From: Acidobacteriota bacterium
Lineage (GTDB): Bacteria > Acidobacteriota > Terriglobia > Terriglobales > Acidobacteriaceae
Direction: 5' to 3'
Assembly (NCBI GenBank): GCA_021803035.1
Contig: JAJZME010000058.1
Location: 19,460-83,459 of the forward strand
DNA: 64,000 nucleotides
Notes under the pieces: model-generated
What the model was told of the DNA's origin: nothing
Seen by the model: the letters and a program-made list of their open reading frames with translations, nothing else
Databases searched by the model: none
Part shown: piece by piece, positions 48,805 to 59,196 of the stretch
Layout: each line of letters starts with the position of its first letter
How positions within the stretch are numbered: position 1 is the stretch's first letter
Position numbers and translations under genes: made by a program

Positions 48805-51800
48805 ATGAAAGGCCTTGCAATGCATCGGCTGCAGGCGCACCCGTTGTGGAGGTTGCTCGTTTTAACAGTTTCGGTCGCGTTTGCATTGATAGTGTGCACC
48901 TCGGTTGCCGTGGCGCAGAGCGGCGCCGGCTTGATCGAGGGCACCGTGAAGGATCCAACCGGCGCGGTGATTCCCCATGCCACCATTACGGTTGTAAACC
49001 AGGCTACAAATGTAAAGAACACAACCCAATCGAACGGCGACGGCTTCTATCTGGTACCGGGGCTGTTCACCGGCACTTACAGGGTGTCTGTCACTGCGCC
49101 GAATATGGAGACTTATATCCGGACCATCGATCTGCTGGTGTCGCAGACCGCGGTGATCAATCCCGTAATGACCGCTGGGGCGGTGACGCAACAGGTGACG
49201 GTTAAAGCCAATGCGGTCCAGCTTGTCGACACCACGAACGGCGTCATCGGATCCACCCTCGAAAATGCCAGAATCAACCAGCTCCCGATGAACGGCCGCA
49301 ACATCATCAGCGAGGTGAATGAGACAACGCCGGGACTGTCAAGTTGTCCCGAATCCGATTCCTGCGCGGACGGATTAACGGGGCCGGCGATTAAATACGA
49401 AGTGGATGGCGCCTCGCTGGAAAATCGTGAATTCGGCGGTGTGCACATTGGAGCTTCCGAGATGGTCGATCCGGATTCGGTGCAGGAGGTTCATGTGGAC
49501 CTTCTGGGCGCCGGGGCACGATATTCGTCCCCCGCAACCGTGATCCTGCAAACCAAATCCGGCACCAACCAGTTGCACGGCACCGCCTTCTGGACGGCGC
49601 GCAATAACTACATCGGGATCGCGCGCAGCCGCAGCAATCCTTCCAACTTCGTCGCCCCCAAATACATCCGCAACGAGTTCGGCGTCTCCGCCGGCGGCCC
49701 CATTGTCATCCCCCATATCTACAATGGCAAGAACAAGTCCTTCTGGTTCTTTGCCTATGAGCGGTACTCGCTATCGCAAATCAAAATACAGAACGAAACC
49801 ACGCCAACGGTTGCCATGCGCAATGGTGACTTCAGCGGCCTGGTCAGCAAATCGGGCATCCTGCAGCAGCTCTATAACCCGTACACCACCGCGTCATCTT
49901 CCGCCTGCGCGGCGCCGGCAGCCGACGGCGGCGGCACGGTATCCGACCAGTGGTGCCGCACCCCGTTTACCAACAACAAGATTCCCACCAACCTCGAATC
50001 TCCGACCGCCAAGATCTTCAACGAAATGACGCCGTTGCCCACAAACAATGAAAATCCGCTGGCCGGCACCAACCTTACCGGAATGGATCCTGAGCTCCAG
50101 GTCGAACCGCAGATCACCTTCCGCCTCGATCACACCTTCAACGAAAGCAATCACGCCTATCTGCGCTACACGCAGAACCTGACCGTCAGCACCACCCCGC
50201 GCAATGACCCGAAAAACGAGTCGTATACTCTGCCGGTCACCCTTTCGAACGGGACCAAGATTCCCTATGGAGCCAGCGGCATTGCCAAGAACGAGGACGC
50301 GGTCTTTGCCGCCTCGATCGGCTTCACACACATCTTTTCGCCCACGTTCTTTTCTGACACCCTGCTGGCCCAGAGCTGGCAGGGCGAACAGAACCTTGCT
50401 GGCGGCAACCCGTTTATGGATTATGAATCCGCGTTGGGATTACCCAACAACTTCGGCGAAATCGGCTTCCCCTATGTGGAAAGCATCTTCCAGCCGATGG
50501 ACGGCACGCAATTCCAGTACGGAATGACCTATATCTTCTCTGAGATTGAAGAGAACCTGACGAAAATAGCCGGCAGGCACCAGTTGGAATTCGGGGTCAT
50601 CTTCCACCATGCCCGCTTCGGCAACCGGCCCGACGAAATCAAAGATGAACTCAATTTCGGTGGCGAAGACACCGGCCTGCTGAACCCGAAGACCGGCACG
50701 AGTTACAACGGCTTTTCGAATACCGGGCAGCTCAACGCCGACGAGTTCCTGGGCGGCGCCCAGCAGTACCTCGTCAACCTTGAGCCGCCATATCAGAATA
50801 TGCGCCAGTTCTCCTACGCGTCATACCTGGAGGACCACTACCACGTTCGCAACAACTTGACCCTGGACCTCGGGCTTCGCTGGGAGGCGCACCCGGCCAT
50901 CCACGAGTCGCAAGGGGCGATGATGAGCTTCGACCTGAAACACGACGCCATTGTTACCACCGCTCCGGTTTCTCAACTGATTAGAGAGGGCCTGACCACC
51001 CAGGCCATCATCACCAACGACGAGCTGGATGGGGCGAAGTTCGAAACTCCCAACCAGGCAGGATTGCCTTCGATGCTGGTCGACAACTTCGATTTCACCT
51101 GGGGTCCGCGCTTGGGCGTTGCCTGGCAGCCCTTCAGCCGCTGGAAGACCGTACTCCGCGGCGGCTTGGGCCGTTACATTTACCCGGTGCCCATTCGCGA
51201 GGGCTACCGCGAGGTGCAACGCAACAATCCCTTCGTTGCCGGCTACGAAGTCAACTACACCAGCTCCGAGTATGCGCCCGACAGCAAGCCCCATTACATG
51301 CTGCGCTCCTCACCAAACTCTTCATCGGACTTTAGTCCCACCTCCACCGGCACGCCGATTATGGGCTTCAACAGTGCAAATACCGTCAACTCCAACACCA
51401 CCACGTCAATCAAGCCTGGCTTCAGCATTATCAGCATCGACCCGGATTATGCGCCGAGCTATGTTACCCAGGGCGACTTTACCATCGAGCAGCCGTTAAA
51501 ATGGAACTCCGCGTTGCGCATCAGCTATGTCTACACACACGGAACTAATCTGAATAACTACTTCTACTACAACAATCACCCGTCGGAGTACAGTTGGGAA
51601 ATCCAAACTGGAACCGAAACGCCACGCAGCCAGGCTATCGGGCCGGAAAATGCCAATACCGGCGAAGGGCCCTATGACAACGTGACTTATGGCGGCGGCA
51701 GCTACCAGATTCAGAAGAGCGGCTGGTCCAACTACAATGCCCTCCAGGCCAACTACCAGCGGCTCTTTCATAATGGCTCCGCCTGGCAGATCATGTATGT

Positions 51801-52788
51801 CTGGTCCAACTCCTTCCGCACCGGCGGCGATTACGGCGGCACGTTCGCTGACGACGTCGACCCCTATATCAATTACGTCAACTCCGGACCCGGCCAGGTA
51901 AGTTTCCCGTATGGGCAGGCCGCTGCGCCTGTTCTTCCGCCACCGCCGCCGGCCGGCGTTTCAAAGGACGGCTACTACAAGGCCCTCAATCGCTTCGAGA
52001 ACTACATGGTCGACACGAGCAACCCGCGGCAGCACCTGCAGTTCAACGGCATTATCGACCTTCCCTTCGGGCGCCACCAGATGTTCTTCACCCATGTAAA
52101 CAAGGGCCTGAATGAGCTGGTCGGCGGATGGCAGCTTGCCGCGGCCGGCAACCTCGTTTCGCAGGATTTTCCCATCAACACCAAGAACTGGGGCCCCACC
52201 AGCAAACTGCATGTTTACAAGCGGCACACCATCACCGATTGCCGCAGCGGCGAGTGCCTGAAGGGGATCATGTGGTTTAACGGCTACATCCCGCCCACGG
52301 CGCTGCCCAACAATTCTTGTTCGGCCGGCTCCGGCAAGGTGGTGAACGATGTTCCCGGCGGCTATGTGCCCTATCAGACCCCGATCGATACCACTTGCGG
52401 ATCGACATACTATGACGACAATGAAGTGGCCATCAGCAACGTAGCTGGCCAGGCGGACAACACGGCGATTGGATACGATCCATACCCGACCAGCAATGCC
52501 AACAATGGTCCATCCCAAGGGTCGATCGCTGTCACCAACCCGTTTGCCCGCACGGTTCTGAACGGGCCGATGAACTTCTCTGCCGATGCCTCGATCTTCA
52601 AGGTCTTTCCCATCACTGAGCGCATGGCGTTGCGCGTCAACCTGGATGCCTTCAATGTCTTCAACATCCAGGGCACGAACGACCCCAGCGGCAGCGATGG
52701 AACAGAGATCATCCAGGCGGGCGGCGTAGGAGGCAGCTCCCACAACACACCGCGCCAGCTCCAATTTACCGCGCGGCTCACCTTCTAA
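48805..52788 (+). CDS. TonB-dependent receptor with carboxypeptidase-regulatory-like N-terminal domain (Oar-like)
   Basis: GAGLIEGTVKDPTGAVIPHATITVVNQATN; MNGRNIISEVNETTPG; ends in aromatic ..QLQFTARLTF. Confidence 0.93.
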   Translation: MKGLAMHRLQAHPLWRLLVLTVSVAFALIVCTSVAVAQSGAGLIEGTVKDPTGAVIPHATITVVNQATNVKNTTQSNGDGFYLVPGLFTGTYRVSVTAPNMETYIRTIDLLVSQTAVINPVMTAGAVTQQVTVKANAVQLVDTTNGVIGSTLENARINQLPMNGRNIISEVNETTPGLSSCPESDSCADGLTGPAIKYEVDGASLENREFGGVHIGASEMVDPDSVQEVHVDLLGAGARYSSPATVILQTKSGTNQLHGTAFWTARNNYIGIARSRSNPSNFVAPKYIRNEFGVSAGGPIVIPHIYNGKNKSFWFFAYERYSLSQIKIQNETTPTVAMRNGDFSGLVSKSGILQQLYNPYTTASSSACAAPAADGGGTVSDQWCRTPFTNNKIPTNLESPTAKIFNEMTPLPTNNENPLAGTNLTGMDPELQVEPQITFRLDHTFNESNHAYLRYTQNLTVSTTPRNDPKNESYTLPVTLSNGTKIPYGASGIAKNEDAVFAASIGFTHIFSPTFFSDTLLAQSWQGEQNLAGGNPFMDYESALGLPNNFGEIGFPYVESIFQPMDGTQFQYGMTYIFSEIEENLTKIAGRHQLEFGVIFHHARFGNRPDEIKDELNFGGEDTGLLNPKTGTSYNGFSNTGQLNADEFLGGAQQYLVNLEPPYQNMRQFSYASYLEDHYHVRNNLTLDLGLRWEAHPAIHESQGAMMSFDLKHDAIVTTAPVSQLIREGLTTQAIITNDELDGAKFETPNQAGLPSMLVDNFDFTWGPRLGVAWQPFSRWKTVLRGGLGRYIYPVPIREGYREVQRNNPFVAGYEVNYTSSEYAPDSKPHYMLRSSPNSSSDFSPTSTGTPIMGFNSANTVNSNTTTSIKPGFSIISIDPDYAPSYVTQGDFTIEQPLKWNSALRISYVYTHGTNLNNYFYYNNHPSEYSWEIQTGTETPRSQAIGPENANTGEGPYDNVTYGGGSYQIQKSGWSNYNALQANYQRLFHNGSAWQIMYVWSNSFRTGGDYGGTFADDVDPYINYVNSGPGQVSFPYGQAAAPVLPPPPPAGVSKDGYYKALNRFENYMVDTSNPRQHLQFNGIIDLPFGRHQMFFTHVNKGLNELVGGWQLAAAGNLVSQDFPINTKNWGPTSKLHVYKRHTITDCRSGECLKGIMWFNGYIPPTALPNNSCSAGSGKVVNDVPGGYVPYQTPIDTTCGSTYYDDNEVAISNVAGQADNTAIGYDPYPTSNANNGPSQGSIAVTNPFARTVLNGPMNFSADASIFKVFPITERMALRVNLDAFNVFNIQGTNDPSGSDGTEIIQAGGVGGSSHNTPRQLQFTARLTF

Positions 52789-52809
52789 CTGAATTCTTCC
52801 GGCATTCTT

Positions 52810-52839
52810 GCAGCCCGTTCAAGCAATCGACCGGGCTGC
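52810..52839 (+). terminator. 8-bp hairpin after TonB receptor (GCAGCCCG..CGGGCTGC), no strong T tract
   Basis: Read directly, 21 nt after stop. Confidence 0.35.
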
Positions 52840-53098
52840 GGGAATGAAGCTTGGTGTCCTGACAACCTGGGGCAAAGTTCAATTTCCAGAAAACCTGCCC
52901 CTCAGCGGCGGTTGATGACTGTAACTCAAATGTCCTGTCATCCTGGGGCGAAGCCGAAGGATCTGCGGTTGTTCCAGTTTTTCCGCGGAGGACATTTCTT
53001 CCGCAGGCCTCAATCAAGCCGCCCTGATAGGAAGCAACAGACGGCAAGACCAAAATCGCGCCATATCAAAACCAAACTTTCACCACGGACTGGTCATC

Positions 53099-54697
53099 AT
53101 GAAAAGAATCCCTGATGCTTCTTCTGCTGTCTATCCATCCAGGTTCTCCAGCCAACTGACCCGCCGCCGGGCGCTTCAGGGCGCCCTGGCCTTCGCCGCC
53201 ACATCCCTTGTTGCCGGTTGCGGATCTTCCTCTTCTTCGCCTCCGCCCTCCGCGCCATCTTCACCCTCTACGCCGTCTTCGCCCAGCGGCAATCAGCAGC
53301 CTGTGCCCTCCGGTCCCACCACCAGCGCCACACTGACCGTTACCGCAACGGTTGCAGGCGCCATTCCCTCTGCCTTTGCCGGACTCTCCTATGAAAAAAG
53401 CACGCTTTATGAGAATCCCTATCTCTTTACCGGTTCGAACAACAATCTCATCGGCATGTTCAAACGTCTCGGCGCCAGTGTCCTGCGCATCGGCGGAAAC
53501 TCCGTGGACCGCAATGTCTGGACTGCCAGCGGCGCCGGGCAAACCGAGGGGCAGATTGCTCCCGCCGACGTAGATGCGCTGGCAGCCTTTGTGCAGGCCA
53601 CCGGATGGCAATGCCTCTATGGCATCAACCTCGGCGGCGCCGGCCCCAATCCATATACCAGCGGTTCCATCACCGCGGTCACCACACCGGCATTGGCAGC
53701 CGCCGAAGTGGCCTACGCCGCCTCAAAGTTCGGGTCCTCTCTGCTCGGCATCGAGATCGGCAACGAGTGCGACCTCTATGGCAACTCGTACTTCGCCGGC
53801 GCGGACTGGTCGCTCTCCCAGTTCGAGTCGCTCTGGGCCACTTACCGAGCCGCGATCGTGGCGCAAACTCCGGACGTCAGCGTCACCGGTCCCGCCGATG
53901 CGAGCAACGAGGGCACCTGGACTGTGCCCTTCGGCGAATGGGCCACAAGCAAGAACATCACCCTGCTTACCCAGCACTACTACCGGGCCAACGGAGGCCT
54001 CTCCACCTCCACCGCGGAGTTCCTCATTAGCCCTGACACCAGCCTCGTAAAGGATCTTTCCACTCTCCGCGCTGGGGCAAAGACCGTTGGCGTGCCCTAT
54101 CGCATGTCGGAGTGCAACTCCTTCTATAACGGCGGTTCCAGCGGCGTCAGCGATTCCTACGCCTCCTCCCTGTGGGTCATCGACTTCCTCTTCGACTGCG
54201 CCCTGGGCGGGTCGGTCGGGACCAACTTGCACGGCGGCGGCAATGGCACTGGATATACCCCTATCGCCGACGCGAACGGCGCGGTCGTCGAGGCCCGGCC
54301 CGAGTACTACGGCATGCTTCTCTTCACCCTTGCTGGAAGCGGGTCGCTCTACACCACCAGCCTCTCCGCCGATGGGCTCAATGCCACCGCCTACGCCGTG
54401 AAAACCTCCTCGGGCCTCAATCTGATCATCGTCAACAAGGACTCGACCCAGAACCTGCAACTCACCGCCCAGTTGCCGGACAACGCCACCTCCGCTGCGC
54501 TGCTTGAAATGACGCAGCTCTCCAGCGGCGCCAGCGGCCCCAACCTGTCCGCCACCAGCGGAGTTACCATCCAGGGCGCGAGCGTGAACCTCGACGGCTC
54601 ATTTACTCCGGGCACGGCCTATGCGCTAAACCCAAGCGGCATGACGCTCACCTGCTACGTTCCGGCACTGAGCGCCGTCTTGATTCAAATTACGTAA
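53099..54697 (+). CDS. GH79-like glycoside hydrolase (beta-glucuronidase/heparanase clan), exported
   Basis: LTRRRALQGALAFAATSLVAGCGSSSSS signal; GLSYEKSTLYENP, LGIEIGNECDLYGNSYF, LTQHYYRANG, RMSECNSFYNGG. Confidence 0.83.
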   Translation: MKRIPDASSAVYPSRFSSQLTRRRALQGALAFAATSLVAGCGSSSSSPPPSAPSSPSTPSSPSGNQQPVPSGPTTSATLTVTATVAGAIPSAFAGLSYEKSTLYENPYLFTGSNNNLIGMFKRLGASVLRIGGNSVDRNVWTASGAGQTEGQIAPADVDALAAFVQATGWQCLYGINLGGAGPNPYTSGSITAVTTPALAAAEVAYAASKFGSSLLGIEIGNECDLYGNSYFAGADWSLSQFESLWATYRAAIVAQTPDVSVTGPADASNEGTWTVPFGEWATSKNITLLTQHYYRANGGLSTSTAEFLISPDTSLVKDLSTLRAGAKTVGVPYRMSECNSFYNGGSSGVSDSYASSLWVIDFLFDCALGGSVGTNLHGGGNGTGYTPIADANGAVVEARPEYYGMLLFTLAGSGSLYTTSLSADGLNATAYAVKTSSGLNLIIVNKDSTQNLQLTAQLPDNATSAALLEMTQLSSGASGPNLSATSGVTIQGASVNLDGSFTPGTAYALNPSGMTLTCYVPALSAVLIQIT

Positions 54698-54788
54698 CAC
54701 CAGCGCGCCATTTGCGGCTTTACAGGACGGAGCCTCCCGGCGATGACCGCGAGGCTGCGGCGCATACTGGACATAGGAGACCGCGGCC

Positions 54789-56333
54789 ATGAAAGAGCGG
54801 AACTTCATTGATACTGCCGGCATCCAATCGCCCGCCCCTCAATTCTTTTCGGCCACACGCCGCCAGGCGCTGGCAGGCATAGCCGCAGTGGCGGCATCGT
54901 CGGTTCTGCCGCGCTTCGAGCGAGTTGCATTTGCCCAGCCTGCCAAAGGCGGTCACCCGCAACCTCGGCCGGCCGGCCCTGTCACGCATGCCTCGCTTAC
55001 GGTCACAGATGCGAGCGCCGGTTCCATTGATCCCTACTTCCCCGGACTTTCCTACGAAAAGAACACTCTTTGGGAGCCGCTGTTTACTCCTGCAAACGCC
55101 GATCTTATCGGCCTCTTCAGGCGGCTGGGCCGGGGAGTGCTGCGTGTTGGCGGAAATTCGGTGGAACGAAACACCTGGACTCCACGCGGCGCAGGCCAGA
55201 CGCGCGGCCAGATTGCGCCCAGCGACGTGAACGCGCTGGCCGCCTTCGTTAAAGCCACTGGCTGGAAGTGTCTCTACGGGGTCAATCTGGAAGGCATTGC
55301 GCGTGGCACAACCACTCCCGAACTTGCCGCCGAGGAAGTTGCTTACACCTCCAGGCAACTCGGCGCATCGCTGCTCGGCATCGAGATCGGGAACGAGTGC
55401 GACCTCTATGGCCACCCGCAAAACGCCTTTGCCGGGCACTGGTCGCTCAATCAATTCATTGCACTCTGGGAGCGCTTCCGCAGAGCGATATTGGCTAAGA
55501 CTCCGGGCGTGCCTATCACTGGTCCCGCCTCGGCCAGCAACTACGAAAAGTGGACCATCCCCTTCGGCGAAACTGTAACCAGCAAGCAGATTACGCTGCT
55601 CACGCAGCACTACTACCGCGGCAACGGCCAGCTTCCTGCCTCGACGGCACAGTTCCTCATCACCCCCGATCCCAGACTTGTGAGGGAACTGGCGGCGCTC
55701 AAGGCGGCATCTGCAAAGATCGGCGTGCCTTACCGTATGGCCGAGTGCAACTCCTACTACCACGGCGGCGCCAACGGTGTCAGCGATTCCTATGCCTCGT
55801 CGCTCTGGATGATCGACTTTCTCTTCGACTGTGTCTTGGGCGGGGCCAGTGGCATCAATCTGCACGGCGGCGGCAACGGCGGCGGCTATACCCCCATCGC
55901 TGACCAGCACGGCCGCGTTGTTGAGGCCAGGCCGGAATATTACGGCCTGCTGCTCTTTACCATGGCCGGGCAGGGTGAACTTTACACGGCAAATCTCGCG
56001 GCGGGCGGGTTGAACGCCACGGCTTACGCGGTCAAACTCGCCGCCGGCGGCCTGAATCTGGTCATTGTCAACAAGGATCTCGGGCAGAATCTGGAGCTCA
56101 CCGCGCAGCTACCGCAAAGAGCGCGGTCGGCAAGCTTGCTCGAGCTGACGCAATTGAGCGTTGGCGCCAAAGCGCCTGAACTGCTCACTCACTCCGGCGT
56201 CACCATTCAAGGCTCGCCCATCCGCCGGGATGGAGGATTTTCGCCCTCGCCCGCATACGACCTGAGCGCGCATGGCTCCCGGCTCAAGTGCTACGTCCCG
56301 GCGCTGAGTGCAGCGCTGATTCGCGTGCTTTGA
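54789..56333 (+). CDS. GH79-like glycoside hydrolase, tandem paralogue
   Basis: Colinear similarity to 53099..54697 (GLSYEKNTLWEP, LGIEIGNECDLYG, LTQHYYRGNGQL, RMAECNSYYHGGANGVSDSYASSLWMIDFLFDC). Confidence 0.85.
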   Translation: MKERNFIDTAGIQSPAPQFFSATRRQALAGIAAVAASSVLPRFERVAFAQPAKGGHPQPRPAGPVTHASLTVTDASAGSIDPYFPGLSYEKNTLWEPLFTPANADLIGLFRRLGRGVLRVGGNSVERNTWTPRGAGQTRGQIAPSDVNALAAFVKATGWKCLYGVNLEGIARGTTTPELAAEEVAYTSRQLGASLLGIEIGNECDLYGHPQNAFAGHWSLNQFIALWERFRRAILAKTPGVPITGPASASNYEKWTIPFGETVTSKQITLLTQHYYRGNGQLPASTAQFLITPDPRLVRELAALKAASAKIGVPYRMAECNSYYHGGANGVSDSYASSLWMIDFLFDCVLGGASGINLHGGGNGGGYTPIADQHGRVVEARPEYYGLLLFTMAGQGELYTANLAAGGLNATAYAVKLAAGGLNLVIVNKDLGQNLELTAQLPQRARSASLLELTQLSVGAKAPELLTHSGVTIQGSPIRRDGGFSPSPAYDLSAHGSRLKCYVPALSAALIRVL

Positions 56334-56523
56334 GCCGATGGCATTCAGGAGGAATTGATTTTCGTGGGCGCCGCTCTTACGGTACCCGTAACAACGGTAT
56401 GCAAGATCGCCGCTGAACAGATTGCGCAGTAAATAGCCCCAGTCAAGCTGGGCTTTGCGTTGTGAGCCGCTTCGAGCGGCTTGAGCAGGGCCGCTAACGC
56501 GGCCCTGACGTGATTGAGGGCAC

Positions 56524-56780
56524 CTCATGGTGGCTGGTTCCACATATGCAAGTGCTCCGGCCGCTTATCCTCGGCTTTCTGGTTGCGGATGTATGCCCGT
56601 ATCTGTGCATCATCTCGCCCCAGGTCGATACAAAGAAACCGCGCGCCCAGAAATGCTGTCCGGTGAAGCTCCGGGCGGAAGCCCTCGCCAGGATACGGTT
56701 GCGGTTGCGTTTACAGTGCCTTGCGCTGGCACTTGATGATAAAGGCTACGTGGTATTTGCACTCCCATACGGAGTGGCTT
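56524..56780 (-). pseudogene. IS200/IS605-type TnpA (Y1) remnant with internal deletion/stop
   Basis: Minus strand LSHSVWECKYHVAFIIKCQRKAL*..FLGARFLCIDLGRDDAQIRAYIRNQKAEDKRPEHLHMWNQ. Confidence 0.8.
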
Positions 56781-56959
56781 AGACTCTCAATTCGGCCCCT
56801 CCAGCTTCTCCTTGACGTGCGCTTTGGTCGGCTCACGACTGGAGCTTCCTGGATGGACTATCGAAACTGTCAAACTCCTGCCACCACTCCCGGCAAAGCC
56901 GGGGGAGGTCCCCTTGTCTTTAGAATGGATTCGAAGCGTCGCGCTATGCTGATCGCAAC

Positions 56960-58146
56960 TCGTCTTGTCTCTCCCTTCAGCACGTCTACTCGGAACGCGG
57001 TGACCAGTACTTCCGCCGGAATTTGGTCCGCATCGAACATGGGACATCGTCGGAGCTGAAGGCGAAGGTGCGCGGTGGCGACAACTATGAGGTCATTCTG
57101 ACCTGGACGGCAAGGTCGCGGTCTTCTGCGATTGCATGTATTTCATCGACCAGGGAAAACCCTGCAAGCATCTTTGGGCAGCCGTTCTGGCCGCGGACGC
57201 AGGTGGCTATCTGAGCGACGTTGCCACGGCCGTGACGGATCCCCCCTGGATCTCGATGAGTTTCTGGACGAATTCAGCGATCAGGATCAAAAGGCCAATT
57301 GTTTCCTGCCTCACGCAGAGCGCGCGACTCTTCCGCCGCCTGAACCAAGTTGGAAGAAGGAACTCGCGGGGCTCTTCCGAGACCATCTTGCGCCGGACCA
57401 AGGAACAGGTTGCCAGCGAATTGCCGCCCAAGGTGGAACAGACAATCTATTGCGAGTTGGAAGCCCGCCAGCGTGCTCTCTACAACGAACTGCGCCGGCA
57501 TTATCGCGATTCGCTCCTGCCACGGGTCGGCAGCGAAGGCCTGGCCAAGACGAAGATTCAGGTTTTGGAGGCCCTCCTGCGACTGCGCCAGGCTGCGTGC
57601 CATCCGGGACTGATCGATCGCAAGCTGGCAAGCGGCTCCAGCGCCAAACTTGACGTCCTGCTCGAACAGCTTGGAGCGGTCCTGGAGGAGGGACACAAGG
57701 CGCTGGTCTTCTCGCAGTTTACGAGCCTGCTGGCCATCGTGCGCCAGCGTCTGGACGGCAAAGGTATCACCCATGAATATCTGGATGGCAAAACTAAGAA
57801 CCGGCAGCAGCGTGTGGATGACTTCCAAAACAACCCTGATTGCGGAGTGTTTCTGATCAGCCTCAAAGCAGGTGGTGTCGGATTGAATCCGACCGCAGCC
57901 GACTATGTTTTCATCCTCGATCCGTGGTGGAATCCCGCTGTCGAGGCCCAGGCCATCGATCGCACCCATCGCATCGGCCACAACCGGCGGGTGTTTGCGT
58001 ATCGGCTGATCGCACGCGATACGGTGGAAGAGAAGATCCTGGCGCTGCAAGCGGCCAAGCGTAATCTTGCCGACGGAATCCTCGGGAATAATGGCAGCCT
58101 GATTCGCGATCTCCGCCGCGAGGACCTCGAAATATTGCTCTCGTGA
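56960..58146 (+). pseudogene. SNF2-family helicase remnant: SWIM zinc-finger part joined to C-terminal helicase
   Basis: Frame-broken [51 protein letters not shown] then [64 protein letters not shown].. Confidence 0.82.
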
Positions 58147-58377
58147 AGAGGATTGGCTATTCTCTGCTTCGAGTTTGCCGGCGAATCAATTCCAGTAACC
58201 GCGGCAGGTAAGCCATTCGGCGGCTTCCTTGCGCCAAGCCGCACTGGCTTATTGGGGATGGACTGCCGGATCAACCGGAGATTAGCGATCGGCTTCCTGC
58301 GAATGGACGAGTCCGCGCTGCCGCGCCGTGACGACCGCGCCATCGCGATTAAAATGAAGACAATCTCCGAGTAAGCA

Positions 58378-58394
58378 GATAATCGGAGATTATC
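58378..58394. promoter_or_regulatory. Palindromic operator GATAATCGGAGATTATC upstream of TetR gene
   Basis: 6-bp arms, 5-bp centre; related half-site ACAATCTCCGA just upstream. Confidence 0.5.
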
Positions 58395-58418
58395 TCCGGT
58401 TACAAGAATTTTTGGGAG

Positions 58419-59000
58419 ATGGCGAAGAAGCGTTCACAACCCGCCCGAAAGCCGCGAACAGACGCGCTGCGCAACCGCGAGCGTATTCTCGAAGTCGCGA
58501 AGAAAGCCTTCACCCGCCACGGCGCCGAGGCCAGTCTGGACGAAATCGCAAAGCAGGCGGGCGTTGGAGCCGGTACCTTGTATCGCCATTTCCCCGCGCG
58601 GGACGCGCTGATCGAAGCGGTCTACCGGAGTGAGGTGGAAAAGCTGGCCGCGGCAGAGCACAGCTTCGCCGCGGCGATGCCACCGATTGAAGCCCTGCAA
58701 GCCTGGATGCTGCTCCTCGTCGATCACATCGCGGCGAAGCACATCATTGCTCCGGCCCTCAACAGCATCGTCGGAGGCCCTTCCAGGCTCTATGAAGGCT
58801 CGCGCGGCTTGATTCAGGGAGCGTTCGATGAGCTGGTGAAGCGCGCGAAAAAGAGCGGCGATCTACGAAAGGATCTGGACGCCTCCGATCTGCTTCGTGC
58901 GGTAATCGGTGTCTCTCATGTGGGCTTTGGTCCTGATTGGCAGCAAAGCGCCAGGAGGCTGGTAGACATTCTCATCGCAGGCTCACGGGCAGCCAAATGA
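58419..59000 (+). CDS. TetR/AcrR family transcriptional regulator
   Basis: RERILEVAKKAFTRHGAEASLDEIAKQAGVGAGTLYRHFPARDALIEAVY. Confidence 0.95.
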   Translation: MAKKRSQPARKPRTDALRNRERILEVAKKAFTRHGAEASLDEIAKQAGVGAGTLYRHFPARDALIEAVYRSEVEKLAAAEHSFAAAMPPIEALQAWMLLLVDHIAAKHIIAPALNSIVGGPSRLYEGSRGLIQGAFDELVKRAKKSGDLRKDLDASDLLRAVIGVSHVGFGPDWQQSARRLVDILIAGSRAAK

Positions 59001-59196
59001 CCCTGCTGTCGCAAACCGGGACCTGACAAGCCGGGGATTCGCGCCCTGGGATCGCCTCTGCCGGGAGCGCGGCTCGCGAGACTTCACCGATGCGATCGCA
59101 GAACCCTCCACTTGGGCTACTCCTCGCCAATTTGGAAATCATCGCCGGCCGTGCTGGTTTTCACCTGCCGGCCAGGAAGCTTTCACGCCAACAATG

